DNA of 64,000 nucleotides from Serripes groenlandicus. Lineage: Eukaryota; Mollusca; Bivalvia; Cardiida; Cardiidae. Below the pieces are notes generated by a model, which worked only from the letters and a program-made list of their open reading frames with translations, was not told the origin of the DNA and did no database searches. Shown one piece after another: positions 9,576-22,112 of this stretch; the stretch's first letter is position 1, and each line of letters starts with the position of its first letter. The DNA lies in contig JASEVX010000114.1 in assembly GCA_031761405.1 (NCBI GenBank), forward strand, positions 310,001-374,000, given 5' to 3'. The position numbers and the translations under genes were made by a program.

Positions 9576-10960
9576 TTTGATATGTTGCCATTTGTTTGTT
9601 GAACTTTCCTCAAAATCAATGACGCTAGAACAAGATGTATAAATAATATGATCAAAATAAAATGCTCATATTCTAGACTGGTTTTCATATCGTTGAAGAA
9701 TGTCACATACGGACTTACTGTTGTTGTTGTTATGTATTTAAGTTCCATTGCATTAACAGGTCTTATTAACGTAGTTGCTAAGATCAACATATTGAGTTTT
9801 CTATATACTACAAAAATACACAATGTATTTATTATAGTCAATATCACACCACCTATTGATATGATTTTGTATATATAGGAATCATAACTCCAGTTTGATC
9901 CTTCATCAAACATTGATTCGGCTAAATTTGCATATACATATTCGTTCTTCTTTGCTTTTTCCGCAATATGTTTCAATGAGATTTCTATGCGTCTTGACTT
10001 CGCTTGAATTTCTCTTGATTTATGCTCAAACATGAGATACCCTGGTAGCTTTATTCCCTCGGGACTGATTCCCGTCTTATTGCTTATTATTTGGTTTATG
10101 ATTGTGTCATTGAAAAAGTGTTTTAAATACTGCATGTTAATCGGATTTATGACTTGAACTTCGTGAGTTGAAAGTATTTCGCATCGTGAAAAATGCGAAG
10201 CCATAACGTGTGTCGAGGTTCGCAAAGAACATTCACACGGCAGTTTAATTAAACAAAATTTACAATCCGACAGCCGTGATATATTTCGGCCTTTACAATC
10301 TAAACTTATATTAGTTTGTTGATATGCCAGCATTTTATTGAAACTTAAACTTATAAATTTTGGTTTAATCATTTGATTAACCATTTTATGGTCACACAGT
10401 TTATTAACTCTAGTGATATTTTCATAAAGAAACAATTCCAAGTAACAGTTCTCTGTTTTTGGCGATTGTAGTGCTATATTCATCTCGCACAACATAAAAT
10501 TCGCCATTTGCACGCATCCCCTTAGAAATTTGTTATCTGCTAGTGAAAAGTATAGATCTTCTTTATTCATTATAAAATACCGCGGATTTTCTGTTAAAAT
10601 ACTAGCGTATGAATCATTAAATTTATCATTTAAGGGAATAGGGAATTGAAATATATCATATATCTCGAACTTTCCCATACGTACAATTGGAAAACTTATG
10701 CTTATATATATCACATTTTCCTGTCGACCATAAATAAACTTTGCATTCTGGTAATAATACGAGGCGTCTTTCTAAAGTAGTTGATACGAATCAAAGTCGG
10801 TCAATAAAACATTCGAAATGTTATTTAATACCGTCTGTAAACGTTCTGCCGGAATAATGAAAGACGATAGTTTACCAGAATTTAACATTTTCATGCCTTT
10901 TAACAGACTTTTTCTGTATATCGATAAATACTCTTTCTGTTATTTTATGCAAGTGGTCTT
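9576..10960 (-). pseudogene. Envelope-like (errantivirus Env / baculovirus F-like) glycoprotein, decayed
   Basis: The longest open part is 380 codons (10714 down to 9572; its first codon is GTG and the frame is open further upstream). Visible features are a Cys-rich ectodomain, several Asn-X-Ser/Thr sites, a motif CLIKLPCECSL, a strongly hydrophobic segment IISIGGVILTIINTLCIFVV and a second one FILIILFIHLVLASLIL near the end. The upstream pattern (GKLSSFIIPAERL, later FPIPL) fits the fusion-protein-like Env of gypsy-type retroelements. Breaks: a TAG at 10774-10772, a frameshift near 10885-10900, and truncation by the element at 8125-9575, which supplies the TAG stop. No gag, pol or LTR is visible nearby, so it is an orphan remnant. 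The family call is by pattern and no joined protein is written. Confidence 0.5.
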
Positions 10961-12319
10961 CCTTTTCCACTTCCTTTAACATTTCCCCTATGTTTTCTTA
11001 TTGCTCACCATATATTCATCGCTACGCAACACTCCCAGCTGAGAAGTTGTCGCTACACCGAAAAGTGTTGAACCCTAATCGCCTACGAAACCAAGAATTG
11101 GATTTATTTTGGTTGGATTAGCCATGGGACGTATTATATGTAAATAATATTCATTTTTGACAGTTATTGATTATGTGTGAGGTTTATGTGCGAAAATGTG
11201 GTTGTACGTGCGTGTATGTGGGTGTATGAATGTTAATATTATTCTCATTACCATTGAATTGTGAATTTCTTGTATACACATGTGCTTTTGTAAATCTTCA
11301 ATTTATGGAGGAAATAAAGAAATATATAGTAATTATATTTACTTAATGAAACCTCACTGAACAGTTTATCATCTTTTGGTATTTTGAATTTCACCGTATG
11401 CGTCCATTTATTCAACAGGAACTGAACAGTTTTAGCTTGGGAAAATTGAATAACCCATTTGAAAAGAAAAATCTATTTTATTATTATTGTTTTAGTTTAA
11501 ATTCTTTAATTTAAATTTCGAAATTTTAATTTTAATTTTATTTTTTTAAATTCCGAAATTTTAATTTTTAAATTTAAATTGCTTTTGTATTATTTTTAAA
11601 ATTTTCATTAAACCTAAAGTTTCTTGTGATAAAGAATCGCTAGCCGTCTTAAATAGTAAAGTCGACGGTTATTTTTTTTTTGATTAGCTAAATTTGCTCA
11701 ATTAAACTAAACCCGGATTCTCCACCAGTTGTAACAGATCGAATTCCCACTTGTTGCTACAGGATACTTTTGCATTACACTAGATATAGTGTGTGCATAT
11801 ACCCGAATATAATGTTACACATTGTAACAAAGGTAGCAGAAATGTCTAATACCGGGAACGGTATATGTTCAATATAAATGTATATTATAAAATAACATAA
11901 ACACAATACCTTGGCTCCTTCATCTTTATTCCCTCCAAGTTCACATATAACCACATATTAAACAAGTTCACAATGTTACTAAATTATAAATGAGAGATTA
12001 ACTTAACAACGTAAATGCTTTGATCGAAGGCGATCGATACAAAATGACTGACCGACGAACGTTAATGCACGTTATACAAAGATCCAGTACTGGTGCGTGC
12101 TTTGAATCCATCTTATATAGTGGTCTGAATCAGATCGTAGCACCATATTTGTAAATCATGTAACTAACCCATGTAGCCTCGAAATACCACGCAGTACATA
12201 CTTTATTCCCGTAATCTCCACGTGGACTACTTATTGACTTACATGTAAACACTGTGGTCAGCGGAATCTCCGTTAATTGATCCCACACATGTATCGTAGG
12301 GTCATCTAAAAATTGAGTC
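10961..12319. other. AT-rich region, no supported gene
   Basis: Simple AT-rich runs occur near 11500-11600. An AAATAAAG motif near 11313 could be a polyadenylation signal, but no gene in front of it is recognised. No LTR flanking the envelope-like remnant is visible here. Confidence 0.4.
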
Positions 12320-13293
12320 TTACATCAGCCCCGCCCCCTGGCGGCCATAGTTTCCGACCAATCAACTTGGCTTGAAGGAATCTGATAGAGGGTCACTCTA
12401 GGAACATTTCTACAAACTTATTTGAAAATCAGCCTGACACTTTTGGAGGAGAAGATTTTTTAAGTTTTCACTATAGCCATATAAGGCAAAATAGCCCTGT
12501 CCACTGGCGGCCATGTTTTTTGACCAATCAACATGGCTTGAAGGAATCTGAAAATGGGTCACTTAAGGAACATTTCTACAAAATTATTTGAAAATCCGCC
12601 TGACACTTTCGGAGAAGAAGATTTTTTAAGTTTTCGACCAAACAACATGGCTTAAAGGAATCTGATAGAGGGTCACACTAGGAACATTTCTACAAAATTA
12701 TTTGAAAATTGGCCCGACACTTTCGGAGAAGAAGATTTTTTAAGTTTTCACTATAGCCATATAAGGCAAAATAGCCCCGCCCCCCTGGTGGCCATGTTTT
12801 TTTACCAATCAACATGGCTTGAAGGAATCTGATAGAGGGTCATCTAAGGAACATTTCTACAAAATCATTTGAAAATCGGCCAGACACTTTCGGAGACGAA
12901 GATTTTTTAAGTTTTCACTATAGCCATATAAGGCAAAATAGCCCCGCACCCCCCCCCCCCCCTGGCGGCCATGTTTTTTGACCAATCAACATGGCTTGAA
13001 GGAATCTTATAGAGGATCATCCAATGAACATTTCTACAAAATTATTTGATAATCTGCCAACCAGTTTGGGAGAAGAAGAATTTTGAAGTTTTTTCATTTC
13101 GTTGCCATGGAAACCAGAATTCTGCATGTATCCCAAACATTTGAAGGAAATCTGGTGAGGTCATTGAGAGGATGCTTTCTGTGAAGTTTTATCCCAATTG
13201 ACCCACTGGTTACTGAGGAGACGAAGTTGACGCACGATGGACAAAAGGCGAATACAATAACTCACCTTGAGCAGAGCTCAGGTGAGCTAAAAA
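12320..13293 (-). repeat. Tandem-core element, family P1 (GGCGGCCATG... AACATGGCTTGAAGG)
   Basis: About five modules of roughly 155-170 bp contain CCTGGCGGCCATGTTTTT, CCAATCAACATGGCTTGAAG, GGAACATTTCTACAAAATTA and TTTTCACTATAGCCATATAA. The end at 13255-13293 is the hairpin CTCACCTTGAGCAGAGCTCAGGTGAG. GACGCACGATGGAC before it is the P1 form of the GTCC low-complexity stretch on the other strand. Other copies: 24480-24960, 49535-50450, 52762-53340, 53598-54545, 62680-63540. Confidence 0.75.
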
Positions 13294-14002
13294 CGGCCTG
13301 ACCCATTCGGAGGATAAGATTGTTTAAGTTTTCACTATAGCCATATAAGGCAAAATAGCCCTATCCCCTGGCGGCTTTGCTTTTCCACATGACCTGTAGG
13401 ACCATTAAGGAACATTTCTCCAAAATTATTTGAAAATCGGCCTGACACTTTCGTCGGAGAAGATTTGTTTAAGTCGTAAAAGGCAAAGTAGCACCCCCCC
13501 CCCCCCCCCCCCCCCCCCTGGCGGCCATGTTTTTCGACCAATCAATATGGCTTGAAGGAATCTGATAGAGGGTCATCCAAGGAACATTCCTACAAATTTA
13601 TTTGAAAAGCTGCCAACCAGTTTGGGAGAAGAAAACCAGAATTCTGCATGGATCCCAAGCATTTGAAGGAATTCTGGTGAGAACATTATGAGGGTGCTTT
13701 CTGTGAAGTTTCATCCAAATTGACCCTCTGGTTACTGAGGAGAAGATACTGACGGACGCACGGCGGACGCTTGACAGAAGGCGATCACAATAACTCACAT
13801 TGAGCATTTAACCTTATATGGCCCTGTTTCGAAATTGTCCATGATGTGATGGAGATGAATGTTCTGATAAACTTTCATGAAATTTGGATACAAAATATAG
13901 CCTGTAGAGCGTTAACAAGGCAATTGTTGACGAAAGACGGACGCCGGACAAAATGTGATCACAATATCTCACCTTGAGCAATTCACGCACAGGTGAGCTA
14001 AA
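13294..14002 (-). repeat. P1 fragment followed by P2 hairpin end
   Basis: A second P1 stretch with a 25-30 bp poly-C run at 13494-13518 ends near 13810. From about 13814 P2-type sequence (GGCCCTGTTTCGAAATTGTC, AACAAGGCAATTGTTGACGA) runs to the hairpin CTCACCTTGAGCAATTCACG with CAGGTGAGC at 13970-14000. Several short open frames read through here are repeat shadows. Confidence 0.6.
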
Positions 14003-14359
14003 CATAAAATAAACACATTAATTGGATATAAAAGAGGGATGTATGAAACAGATTGATATATGAATCCATTTGTTAAATCTATAAAAGTTAAGCTGGGTAA
14101 AAACACTTCTGTTAACTGTCGATGGCTCAAACTGGCAAATAATAACGAAATTTTACCTTAACCAGTACAGAAAAACCTAATATATTACAAGAACTTTGAT
14201 TCGTTAAAATTTCTTCCAAAAATAAAACACAAATTGCCAGCCTTTCATTCGGATATTCTAAAAATATGGATAGAAAATAACTAATGTAAACAAAAATAAA
14301 ATAAAAAATGTCATGACATAAGAAATCAATTATTATAATAAAATCTTGATTGTTCATAA

Positions 14360-14966
14360 ATGGATCAACTCTGGCATACTGTTCAAAGACAACATTACTT
14401 CGCACAGCGGTTGTCTCTGCGAAACAAAAGTATTCAAAAAATAAAAGACAAAAGTGACCGGATCAGAGAAATAATCATAAAGTCATCTTTATCTAACACA
14501 TTGAAACGAATATTAAAGTTTGACATTTCCCTAAAACCCACCAAACAATTTGGCAGACACCTACTGTTCTATTAAATAAAACTGCAAAAACAGCAGGAAC
14601 GAGCAGTTTATATATAAATAGAAACTCAACACAATTGCTGCAAAGGATAATCTAAGAAAACGATCTATGCTCTGTTTGTGTTGATACGAAAAACATAGAA
14701 CATGTTTACTACAGTGTAACAGTATTGCTCAATTCTGGCAACAAATTCAACATTTGGGTTCATCAATTAGATACGATAATGTAATTAGTTTAAAATGTCT
14801 TGTCACAGGCTACAAACCCAAAGCCAGAACAAATTATGATATCAATTATAATACTAAACATTATTTCATTCACAATCTTCACATCCTACTACACATACAT
14901 ACTGAAAATACACGTTATAGCAAAACACATTTGAAAACATTGATTGATCGAATGAACTTTATATGA
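14360..14966 (+). pseudogene. LINE ORF2 C-terminal remnant
   Basis: Broken plus-strand frames fit the end of a non-LTR retrotransposon polyprotein. The first frame has a basic helical stretch (SIQKIKDKSDRIREIII). After gaps, ENDLCSVCVDTKNIEHVYY follows, which is the Cys-x2-Cys...His pattern of the zinc-binding region behind many reverse transcriptases. Then AQFWQQIQHLG comes in another frame, running to a TGA at 14964-14966. At least two frameshifts and one stop interrupt it. The catalytic domain is not visible. The clade (L1/Tx1-like) is a guess from the FW and Cys pattern. Confidence 0.5.
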
Positions 14967-15787
14967 TTTTGTTTTAACTTTGCTACTATTTCCTAACTTT
15001 CTTTTAATCACAGAATATTCCCTGGTAAACTCTTGGTGTTCGTATTTGTTTTATTTGTGTTTGTTTTCGCCGTTTCGAACAAGTATTCGTATAGGGACTC
15101 CTATCACATATCAGTGCAATACTGTAATTGACAATATTGCAAACAGTGTAGATCCAAATCAAACAATGCACAACTCAGTTTGATATTTTCCCCCAATGAT
15201 TGCATATTAATAATACGTTTCCGAACCGTTATGTAGTATCAAACACGTTAGTACAAAGCCAAAAGGAAGAAAGGAAAAAAAGCATTTCATTTCCACACAG
15301 TCAGGTTACATCTTATCAGTAACGATGTTTTTCGTAAATTCTTTATAGTATGTATACATTATGTTTTGTAACTTACAACCAATCTATGTATTATGTAAAT
15401 TAAATTTAAAAAAATTGCAAAATACAAACCTATTAAATAAAACATTGTAGTAAAAGAAAAGTTGCTCATTGATAAAATTTCTCCTTTTTTACCACAATGT
15501 TTTCAAACATCTTACAATAAACAATAGATGAACACTGCCCATATTCCTCAACTTACACAGGTTAGCCTACTTGTAAAATTTCCTAATACTGTTAGACTTT
15601 GCATTAACGAGCTTTAACTGTATAGCATGTATCTTTATACTGATATTCAGCTGCTGCAAGGTATAAGGGAGGCTGGCCACGACCTCTCATTTCATAAGGA
15701 CGTGGCTAATACAGTGTAGAAAAAAAACCAAGAAGATCTAAAGAAATCAGGGTTTTCTTCTTAAGCCAAATAAACAGCATATTAAAT
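14967..15787. other. No gene; MITE core fragment
   Basis: At about 15463-15512 there is half of the MITE core palindrome (GCTCATTGATAAAATTTCTC, then CCACAATGTTTTCAAA). A short frame ending IANSVDPNQTMHNSV looks like a widespread repeat-encoded peptide and not a gene. The rest is unrecognised. Confidence 0.35.
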
Positions 15788-16545
15788 CATACCAGTCATC
15801 TAAACACACTGTGCATGGATTATACCAGTCATCCAAACACACACTGTGCATAGTTGATACCAGTCATCTAAACACACACTGTGCATGGATGATACCAGTT
15901 ATCTAAACACACACTGTGCATGGTTGATACCAGGAATCTTAACACACAATGTGCATAGTTGATACCAGTCATCTAAACACACACTGTGTATGGATGATAC
16001 CAGTCATCTAAACACACACTGTGCATGGTTGATACCAGGAATCTTAACACACACTGCGCATAGTTGATACCATTCATCTAAACACACACTTGGCATCGTG
16101 GACACCAGTCATCTAAACACACACTGTGTATGGATGATACAAGTCATCTAAACACACACTGTGCATGTTTGATATCAGGTATCTTAACACACACTGTGCA
16201 TGTTTGATACCAGGCATTTTAACACACACACTGTGCATTATTGGTACCAGTCATCAAAACACACACTGTGCATGTTTGATACCAGGCATTTTAACACACA
16301 CTGTGCATTATTGATACCAGTCATCTAAACACACACTGTGCATGTTTGATACCAGGCATTTTAACACACACTGTGCATTATTGATACCAGTCATCTAAAC
16401 ACACACTGTGTGCATGGTTGATACCAGACATATAAACACTGTGTGCATGGTTGATACCAGTTAACTAAACACACACTGTGCAGGGTTGACACTAGTCATC
16501 TAAACAGACACTGTGCATGGCTGATCAATACCAGTCATCTTATGA
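15788..16545. repeat. Minisatellite block 1, 35 bp unit
   Basis: About 20 head-to-tail units of ATACCAGTCATCTAAACACA followed by CACTGTGCATGGTTG, with substitutions and small length changes. The units abut with no unique spacers, so this is not a CRISPR array. The unit is the same as in 17236-19848. Confidence 0.95.
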
Positions 16546-17235
16546 ATGTAGTGTTTATGGCGCATCGACAGCTAAGGTCATATAGCGCGCATTAACATTT
16601 AAATGAGTAGTACATGTAGTGTTATATAATAAGATTTTTTTTTTTCAATTTAGCCATATAAGCCCCACTCGAATTTAAAGATTTTTTCCGTTTCGTTTCT
16701 ATTGAAACCAGAATTCTGCATGGATCCCAACAATTTGAAGGAATTCTGGTGAAATCATTGAAGGACACACCACGCACGACGGACACCGGACAAAAGGCGA
16801 TCACAATAATTCACCTTGATCACTGTGTGCTCAGGTGAGCTAAAAATGAATATTTTTGATAGAACTATATAGTGGGAAATGATGGAAGTAGAAACAAGTT
16901 CTAGGTAATGGAGAAAAGAAGTATGATGTAATATACATAGGGGTGAATATATGTATATGAGATGGTCATACAAGAAAATCTCCCAACAACAGGAGGCAAT
17001 ATACGAAATTTGTTGTACCAAAGATAAACACTGATTGTGACTGAATGAATGTTTATCTATGTAATTGGAATGTAATTTAGTATGTTATATAAATAAGAGT
17101 ATATATATTTGGACAGATAAAAAAGTATCACAACTTATAGTAAAGTACAATATCCTTTAAGAAAGAAATTGCAGCATGTATTGGGACAGTGTCGAATGGC
17201 GTTATGTGACTATCGACACTGTAATAATTAGCACG
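16546..17235. repeat. Insertion between the two minisatellite blocks
   Basis: It contains a SINE tail fragment (TATGGCGCATCGACAGCTAA, 16554-16595), a P1-type fragment from about 16620 with GGAATTCTGGTGAAATCATT, and the hairpin end TTCACCTTGATCACTGTGTG with CTCAGGTGAGC at 16811-16840. The remainder to 17235 is unrecognised apart from a short inverted repeat, AGTGTCGA and TCGACACT, near 17190-17221. Confidence 0.6.
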
Positions 17236-19848
17236 ACCAGTCATCTAAACACACACTGTGAATGGTTGAAACAAGTCATCTAAACACACACTGTGTATGG
17301 TTTATACCAGTCATCTAAACACACACAGTGCATGCTTGATACCAGTCAGATATGTTAATACCATTCATCTAAACACACACTATGCGCATTGTTGATACCA
17401 AATATAAACACACGCTGTGTGTATGGTTGATACCAGTCAGCTAAACACACACTGTGTGCATAATTGCTACCAGAAAACTTAACACACACTATGCATGGTT
17501 GATACTAGTCATCTAAACACACAATATGCATGATTGATACCTGTCATCTAAACTCACACTGTGCATGGTTGATACCAGTCATCTGAACACACACTGTGTG
17601 CATAATTGCTACCAGACATCTTAACACACACTTTGCATGGTTGATACTAGTCATCTAAACACACACTGTGCATGGTTGATATCAGACATCTTAACACACA
17701 CTTTGCATGGTTGATACCAGTCATCTGAACACACACTGTGTGCATAATTGCTACCAGACATCTTAACACACACTATGCATGGTTGATACTAGTCATCTAA
17801 ACACACACTGTGCATGGTTGATATCAGTCATCTAAACACACACTATGCATGATTGATACCAGTCATCTGAACACACACTGTGTGCATAATTGCTACCAGA
17901 CATCTTAACACACACTATGCATGGTTGATACTAGTCATCTAAACACACACTGTGCATGATATATACCAGTCATCTAAACACACACTGTGTATGGTTGATA
18001 TCAGTCATCTAAACACACACTGTGCATGGTTGATATCAGTCATCTCAACACACAATGTGCATGGTTGATACCAGAAATATAAACACACACTGTGTATGGA
18101 TGATATCAGTCAGCTAAACACACACTGTGCATGATTGATACCAGTCATCTAAACACACACTGTGCATGGTTGATACCAGCCATATAAACACACTGTACAT
18201 GGTTGATATCAGTCATCTAAACACACACTGTGCATGGTTGATATCAGTCATCTCAACACACAATGTGCATGGTTGATACCAGAAATATAAACACACACTG
18301 TGTATGGATGATATCAGTCAGCTAAACACACACTGTGCATGATTGATACCAGTCATCTAAACACACACTGTGCATGGTTGATACCAGCCATATAAACACA
18401 CTGTACATGGTTGATATCAGTCATCTAAACATACACTGTGCATGTTTGATGTTGATACCAGTCATCTACACACACACTGTGCATGGTTGATACCCGTCAT
18501 CTAAACACAAATTGTGTATGGTTGATATCAGTCATCTAAACATACACTGTGCATGTTTGATGTTGATACCAGTCATCTAAACACACACTGTGCATGGTTG
18601 ATACCTGTCATTTAAACACACACTGTACATGGTTGATACCAGTCATCTAAACACACTGTGTATGGTTGAAATCAATCATCTAAACAGACACAGTGCATGG
18701 TTGATACCGTTCATTTAAACACACACTGTGCATGGATGATACCAGTCCTCTACACATACACTGTGCATGATTGATATCAGTCATCTAAACACACACTATG
18801 CATGGTTGATGTTAATACCTGTAATCTAAACACACACTGTGCATGGTTGATACCAGTCATCTACACATACACTGTGCATGGTTGATACCAGACATGTAAA
18901 CACACACTGTGCATGGTTGATGTAAATACCTGTCATCTAAACACACACTGTGCATGGTTGATACCATTTATCTAAACACACACTGTGCATGGTTAATACC
19001 AGACATATACACACACACTGTGCATGGTTGATATCAGTCATCTAAACACACACTGTGCATGGTTGATGTTAATACCTGTCATCTAAACACACACTGTGCA
19101 TGGTTGATACCAGTCATCTTAACACACACTGTGCATGGTTGATATCAGCCATATAAACACACTGTGCATGGTTGATATCAGTCATCTAAACATACACTGC
19201 ATGTTTGATGTTGATACCAGTCATCTAAACACACACTGTGCATGGTTGATACCCTCCATTTAAACACACACTGTACATGGTTGATACCAGTCATCTAAAC
19301 ACACACTGTGCATGGATGATACCAGTCATCTAAACACAAACTGTGTATGGTTGATACCTGTCATCTAAACACACACTGTGCATGGTTGATGCCAGTCATC
19401 GAAACACACACTGTGTATGGTTGATTCCAGTCATATAAACACACACTGTGTATCGTTGATGCCAGTCATCTAAACACAAACTGTGCATAGTTTATGCAAG
19501 TCATCTAAATACACACTGTGCATGGTTGATATCAGTCATCTAAACACACACTGTGCTTGGTTGATACCAGTCATCTTAACACACACTGTGCATGGTTTAT
19601 ACCAGTCAGTCATCTAAACACACTGTGCATGGTTGATACCGGTTATCTAAACACACACTGTTCCTGGTTGATACCAGTCATCTAAACACACTGTTCATGG
19701 TTGATAACAGTCATCTAAACACACACTGTGCATGGTTGATACAAGTCATCTAAACGCACACTGTGCATGGTTGATGTTGATACAAGTCATCTAAACACAC
19801 ACTGTTCATGTTGATACCAGTCATCTAAACACACATTGTTCATACTTG
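17236..19848. repeat. Minisatellite block 2, 35 bp unit with higher-order repeats
   Basis: About 70 units of the same 35 bp motif. Variant units recur in blocks: a run of about 200 bp at 18041-18240 is repeated nearly exactly at 18246-18440, and a run with ATAATTGCTACCAGACATCT recurs several times between 17455 and 17915. The last unit ends about 10 bp before the stop codon of the minus-strand zinc-finger gene, so that gene's 3' UTR must lie in this array. Confidence 0.95.
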
Positions 19849-19854
19849 TGGTTT

Positions 19855-20724
19855 CTAATTCAAGTGTGCTTTAATGTGTTTAATTAATACACACTTAGTA
19901 ATACACTCGAATCCACAAAGGTCACATTGATAAGGTTGTTTGTCCAAATGTTTTCGACTGAATTTAAATTCACTAATATCACATTCTAAACGTTTCTCTC
20001 CAGTATGTATCTTTTTGTGTCTCATCAAATACTGTTTTCGTGTACATTTATATCCACATACATCACATTTGAAAGGTTTCTCTCCTATATGTATTCGTCT
20101 GTGTTCTATCAAATGATGTTTTCGGTTAAATTTATATTCACATAAATCACATTTGAAAGGTTTCTCTCCAGTATGTATTCTCATGTGGTCAATCAAATGA
20201 TGTTTTCGCTTAAATGTATGTCCACAAACATCACATTCGAAAGGTTTCTCACCAGTATGTATCCTTTTATGTTCTATCAAATGCTCTTTTCGTTTACATG
20301 CATATCCACAAACATCACATTCAAAAGGTTTCTCTCCAGTTTGTATCATCTTGAAAAGTTTCTTTCCAGTATGTATCCTCTTATGTTTCATTAAACAACG
20401 TTTTTCTCCAGTATGTATTCTCATGTGGTCAATCAAATGATGTTTTCGTTTAAATGTATGTCCACAAACATCACATTCGAATGGTTTCTCACCAGTATGT
20501 ATAATTTTGTGTTCTATCAAATTATCTTTTCGTTTACATGCATATCCACAAACATCACATTCGAAAGGTTTCTCTCCAGTTTCGAAAGGTTTCTCTCCAG
20601 TTTGTATCCTCTTGAAAGGTTTCTCTCCAGTGTGTATCTTCTTATGTTCCATTAAACGACGTTTTCCATTACATGCATACAAACAAACATCACATGTATC
20701 AAGTTTCTTATCAGCCCGTTTCAT
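19855..20724 (-). CDS. C2H2 zinc-finger protein, eight intact fingers
   Basis: The first ATG of the open frame is at 20724 (residues MKRADKKLDTCDVC); the frame is open a few codons upstream without another ATG. The stop TAG is at 19857-19855. Eight complete fingers of the form C-x2-C-x12-H-x3-H are visible, most joined by HTGEKPF-type linkers, so sequence-specific nuclear DNA binding is expected. Oddities: after finger 1 only linker pieces remain (FKRIQTGEKPFETGEKPF); a half finger RCLMKHKRIH lacks its Cys pair; near the C terminus CDISEFKF has Ser for the second Cys and no His pair. The pair CDVCGYACKRK... plus CDVCGHTFKRKHHLIDHMRIH occurs twice. No other domain (KRAB, BTB, ZAD) is visible. 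Coding in one exon; upstream exons unknown. The minisatellite abuts its 3' end. Confidence 0.8.
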   Translation of the reverse strand: MKRADKKLDTCDVCLYACNGKRRLMEHKKIHTGEKPFKRIQTGEKPFETGEKPFECDVCGYACKRKDNLIEHKIIHTGEKPFECDVCGHTFKRKHHLIDHMRIHTGEKRCLMKHKRIHTGKKLFKMIQTGEKPFECDVCGYACKRKEHLIEHKRIHTGEKPFECDVCGHTFKRKHHLIDHMRIHTGEKPFKCDLCEYKFNRKHHLIEHRRIHIGEKPFKCDVCGYKCTRKQYLMRHKKIHTGEKRLECDISEFKFSRKHLDKQPYQCDLCGFECITKCVLIKHIKAHLN

Positions 20725-21604
20725 AGTGTGCACAGTACATATACTTAATTTCTAGGTTATGTTATTACAGAATATATCAGATTAAATTGATATGCGCATA
20801 CATTATATATTTATTCTCTCAATATGTACCCTCTTGCTATAGTTAAATTGCTACTTAGTTTTGCAGGATTTCTTAACAGAATATATAATAGATTGTTTGC
20901 TGTTAGATTTTCTCACTGTTGACATGTAGGGCTACAAATAACGTTTGGGTGAATCAGGAATGTTAACTTAATTGTTTATCAGACAATTTCTTTTTCTTTT
21001 TATTGAGGGACAGGAATAGTTTTACCCCATGTTTTGTTTAATGTTTTATTTAGATAGAGTTGAAATCATTATGCCAAAACGAGATATTACTCATAATGAG
21101 CAGATTCTCATTTTCCTACAATGTTTTCGCCGGTCGTAATTATTAAAGTGGTCTCATACTATACGGTCTATTTTTATTTGCTTTTCTGCATGCATCATTT
21201 AAAATTAAATTACCTTTTTATCATTTTTTTTAAAAGCAAATATGCTGTTTATCTGTAGCCCTGACCATCTAGAAACTTGATTCCCTATTGTTAAGTTAGA
21301 ATAAAAATATAATGTTGAATTATTCTTAAGTAAACATTTCCTTAAAGACACTATCACAGTTGTATACATTCAGGTAATCTAAATGACATGACTAGATACT
21401 CTCATTTGGAAAAAGAAATATAATATATATGTTGTCTTTTTTCCTTGTTGGCATGAGATCATACTAAGTCTGCTGTTTGTGTTGTTGCTGTACTTTTTAT
21501 TTTCATCTTTATCAACTTGTTAGGAACAACTGGTAGATTGTATGTGAAACGTAACACATGTGTGGCTCTCTGAAAAGAAAAAAAATACGAAATACAAGAG
21601 CTGT
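20725..21604. other. Upstream of the finger gene; no further gene
   Basis: A diverged copy of the MITE core (CGAGATATTACTCATAATGA, then CATTTTCCTACAATGTTTTC) is at about 21060-21135. No exon with clear splice sites is seen for the minus-strand gene. Confidence 0.35.
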
Positions 21605-21665
21605 GTTAATTCAATTCAATTCTTTATTTCTGTATTTCAGGCCACCGGCCCATATACAATAATAT
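21605..21665 (-). mobile_element. Non-LTR retrotransposon 3' tail
   Basis: On the minus strand this reads GGGCCGGTGGCCTGAAATAC, then AGAAATAAAGAATTGAATTG: a GC palindrome, an AATAAA signal and a short (AATTG)n tail, as at LINE 3' ends. No coding part is found beside it. Confidence 0.45.
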
Positions 21666-22112
21666 ATACAATACATAAAGTACAATGATAGGAATGATAG
21701 TTATATAATAGTGTTGCCTTACAATTAGTCCAATTCAACCAACCATGATATGCCTAAAAAACTGTATTATGATATACAAGTAATTATATTTTGAGTCAAT
21801 TTAGATGGAAAATGATTTAAAATATATAACGTAATTCATCTAAACTCACCCAAAATATTTCCTTTTAATTTTGTATTTACTGTCTCTGCATATTAAAATT
21901 GGTTTATCATATTAGCAATGGTATACAGGACAATCCAACCACATAGTCAAACTCAATAAGTCAATTAACGGTCAGTTAAGATAATATTAGAGTGTCCACA
22001 AGTTTAGTCTAGTGACCTAGCTTATGGCTCGTCATGACCCATATGCAAACTTCAAAGTCTAGATATCATCAGGACAAATAATATTCTGACAAAGTTTCAA
22101 TATGATGAAATA

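Noticed and set aside
13335..13541. Glycine-rich ORF on the minus strand
   Set aside because: Produced by the poly-C tract inside a P1 module; no signal peptide, no splice context.
14980..15183. Small membrane-like ORF ending IANSVDPNQTMHNSV
   Set aside because: The ending resembles a peptide encoded by a common bivalve repeat and the start is TTG-like; no gene evidence.
15788..19848. CRISPR-like array of 35 bp repeats
   Set aside because: Units abut directly with no unique spacers and vary by substitution; the context is a eukaryotic genome. It is a minisatellite.
20173..20755. Three plus-strand ORFs over the finger gene
   Set aside because: Antisense shadows of the regular finger repeat on the minus strand.
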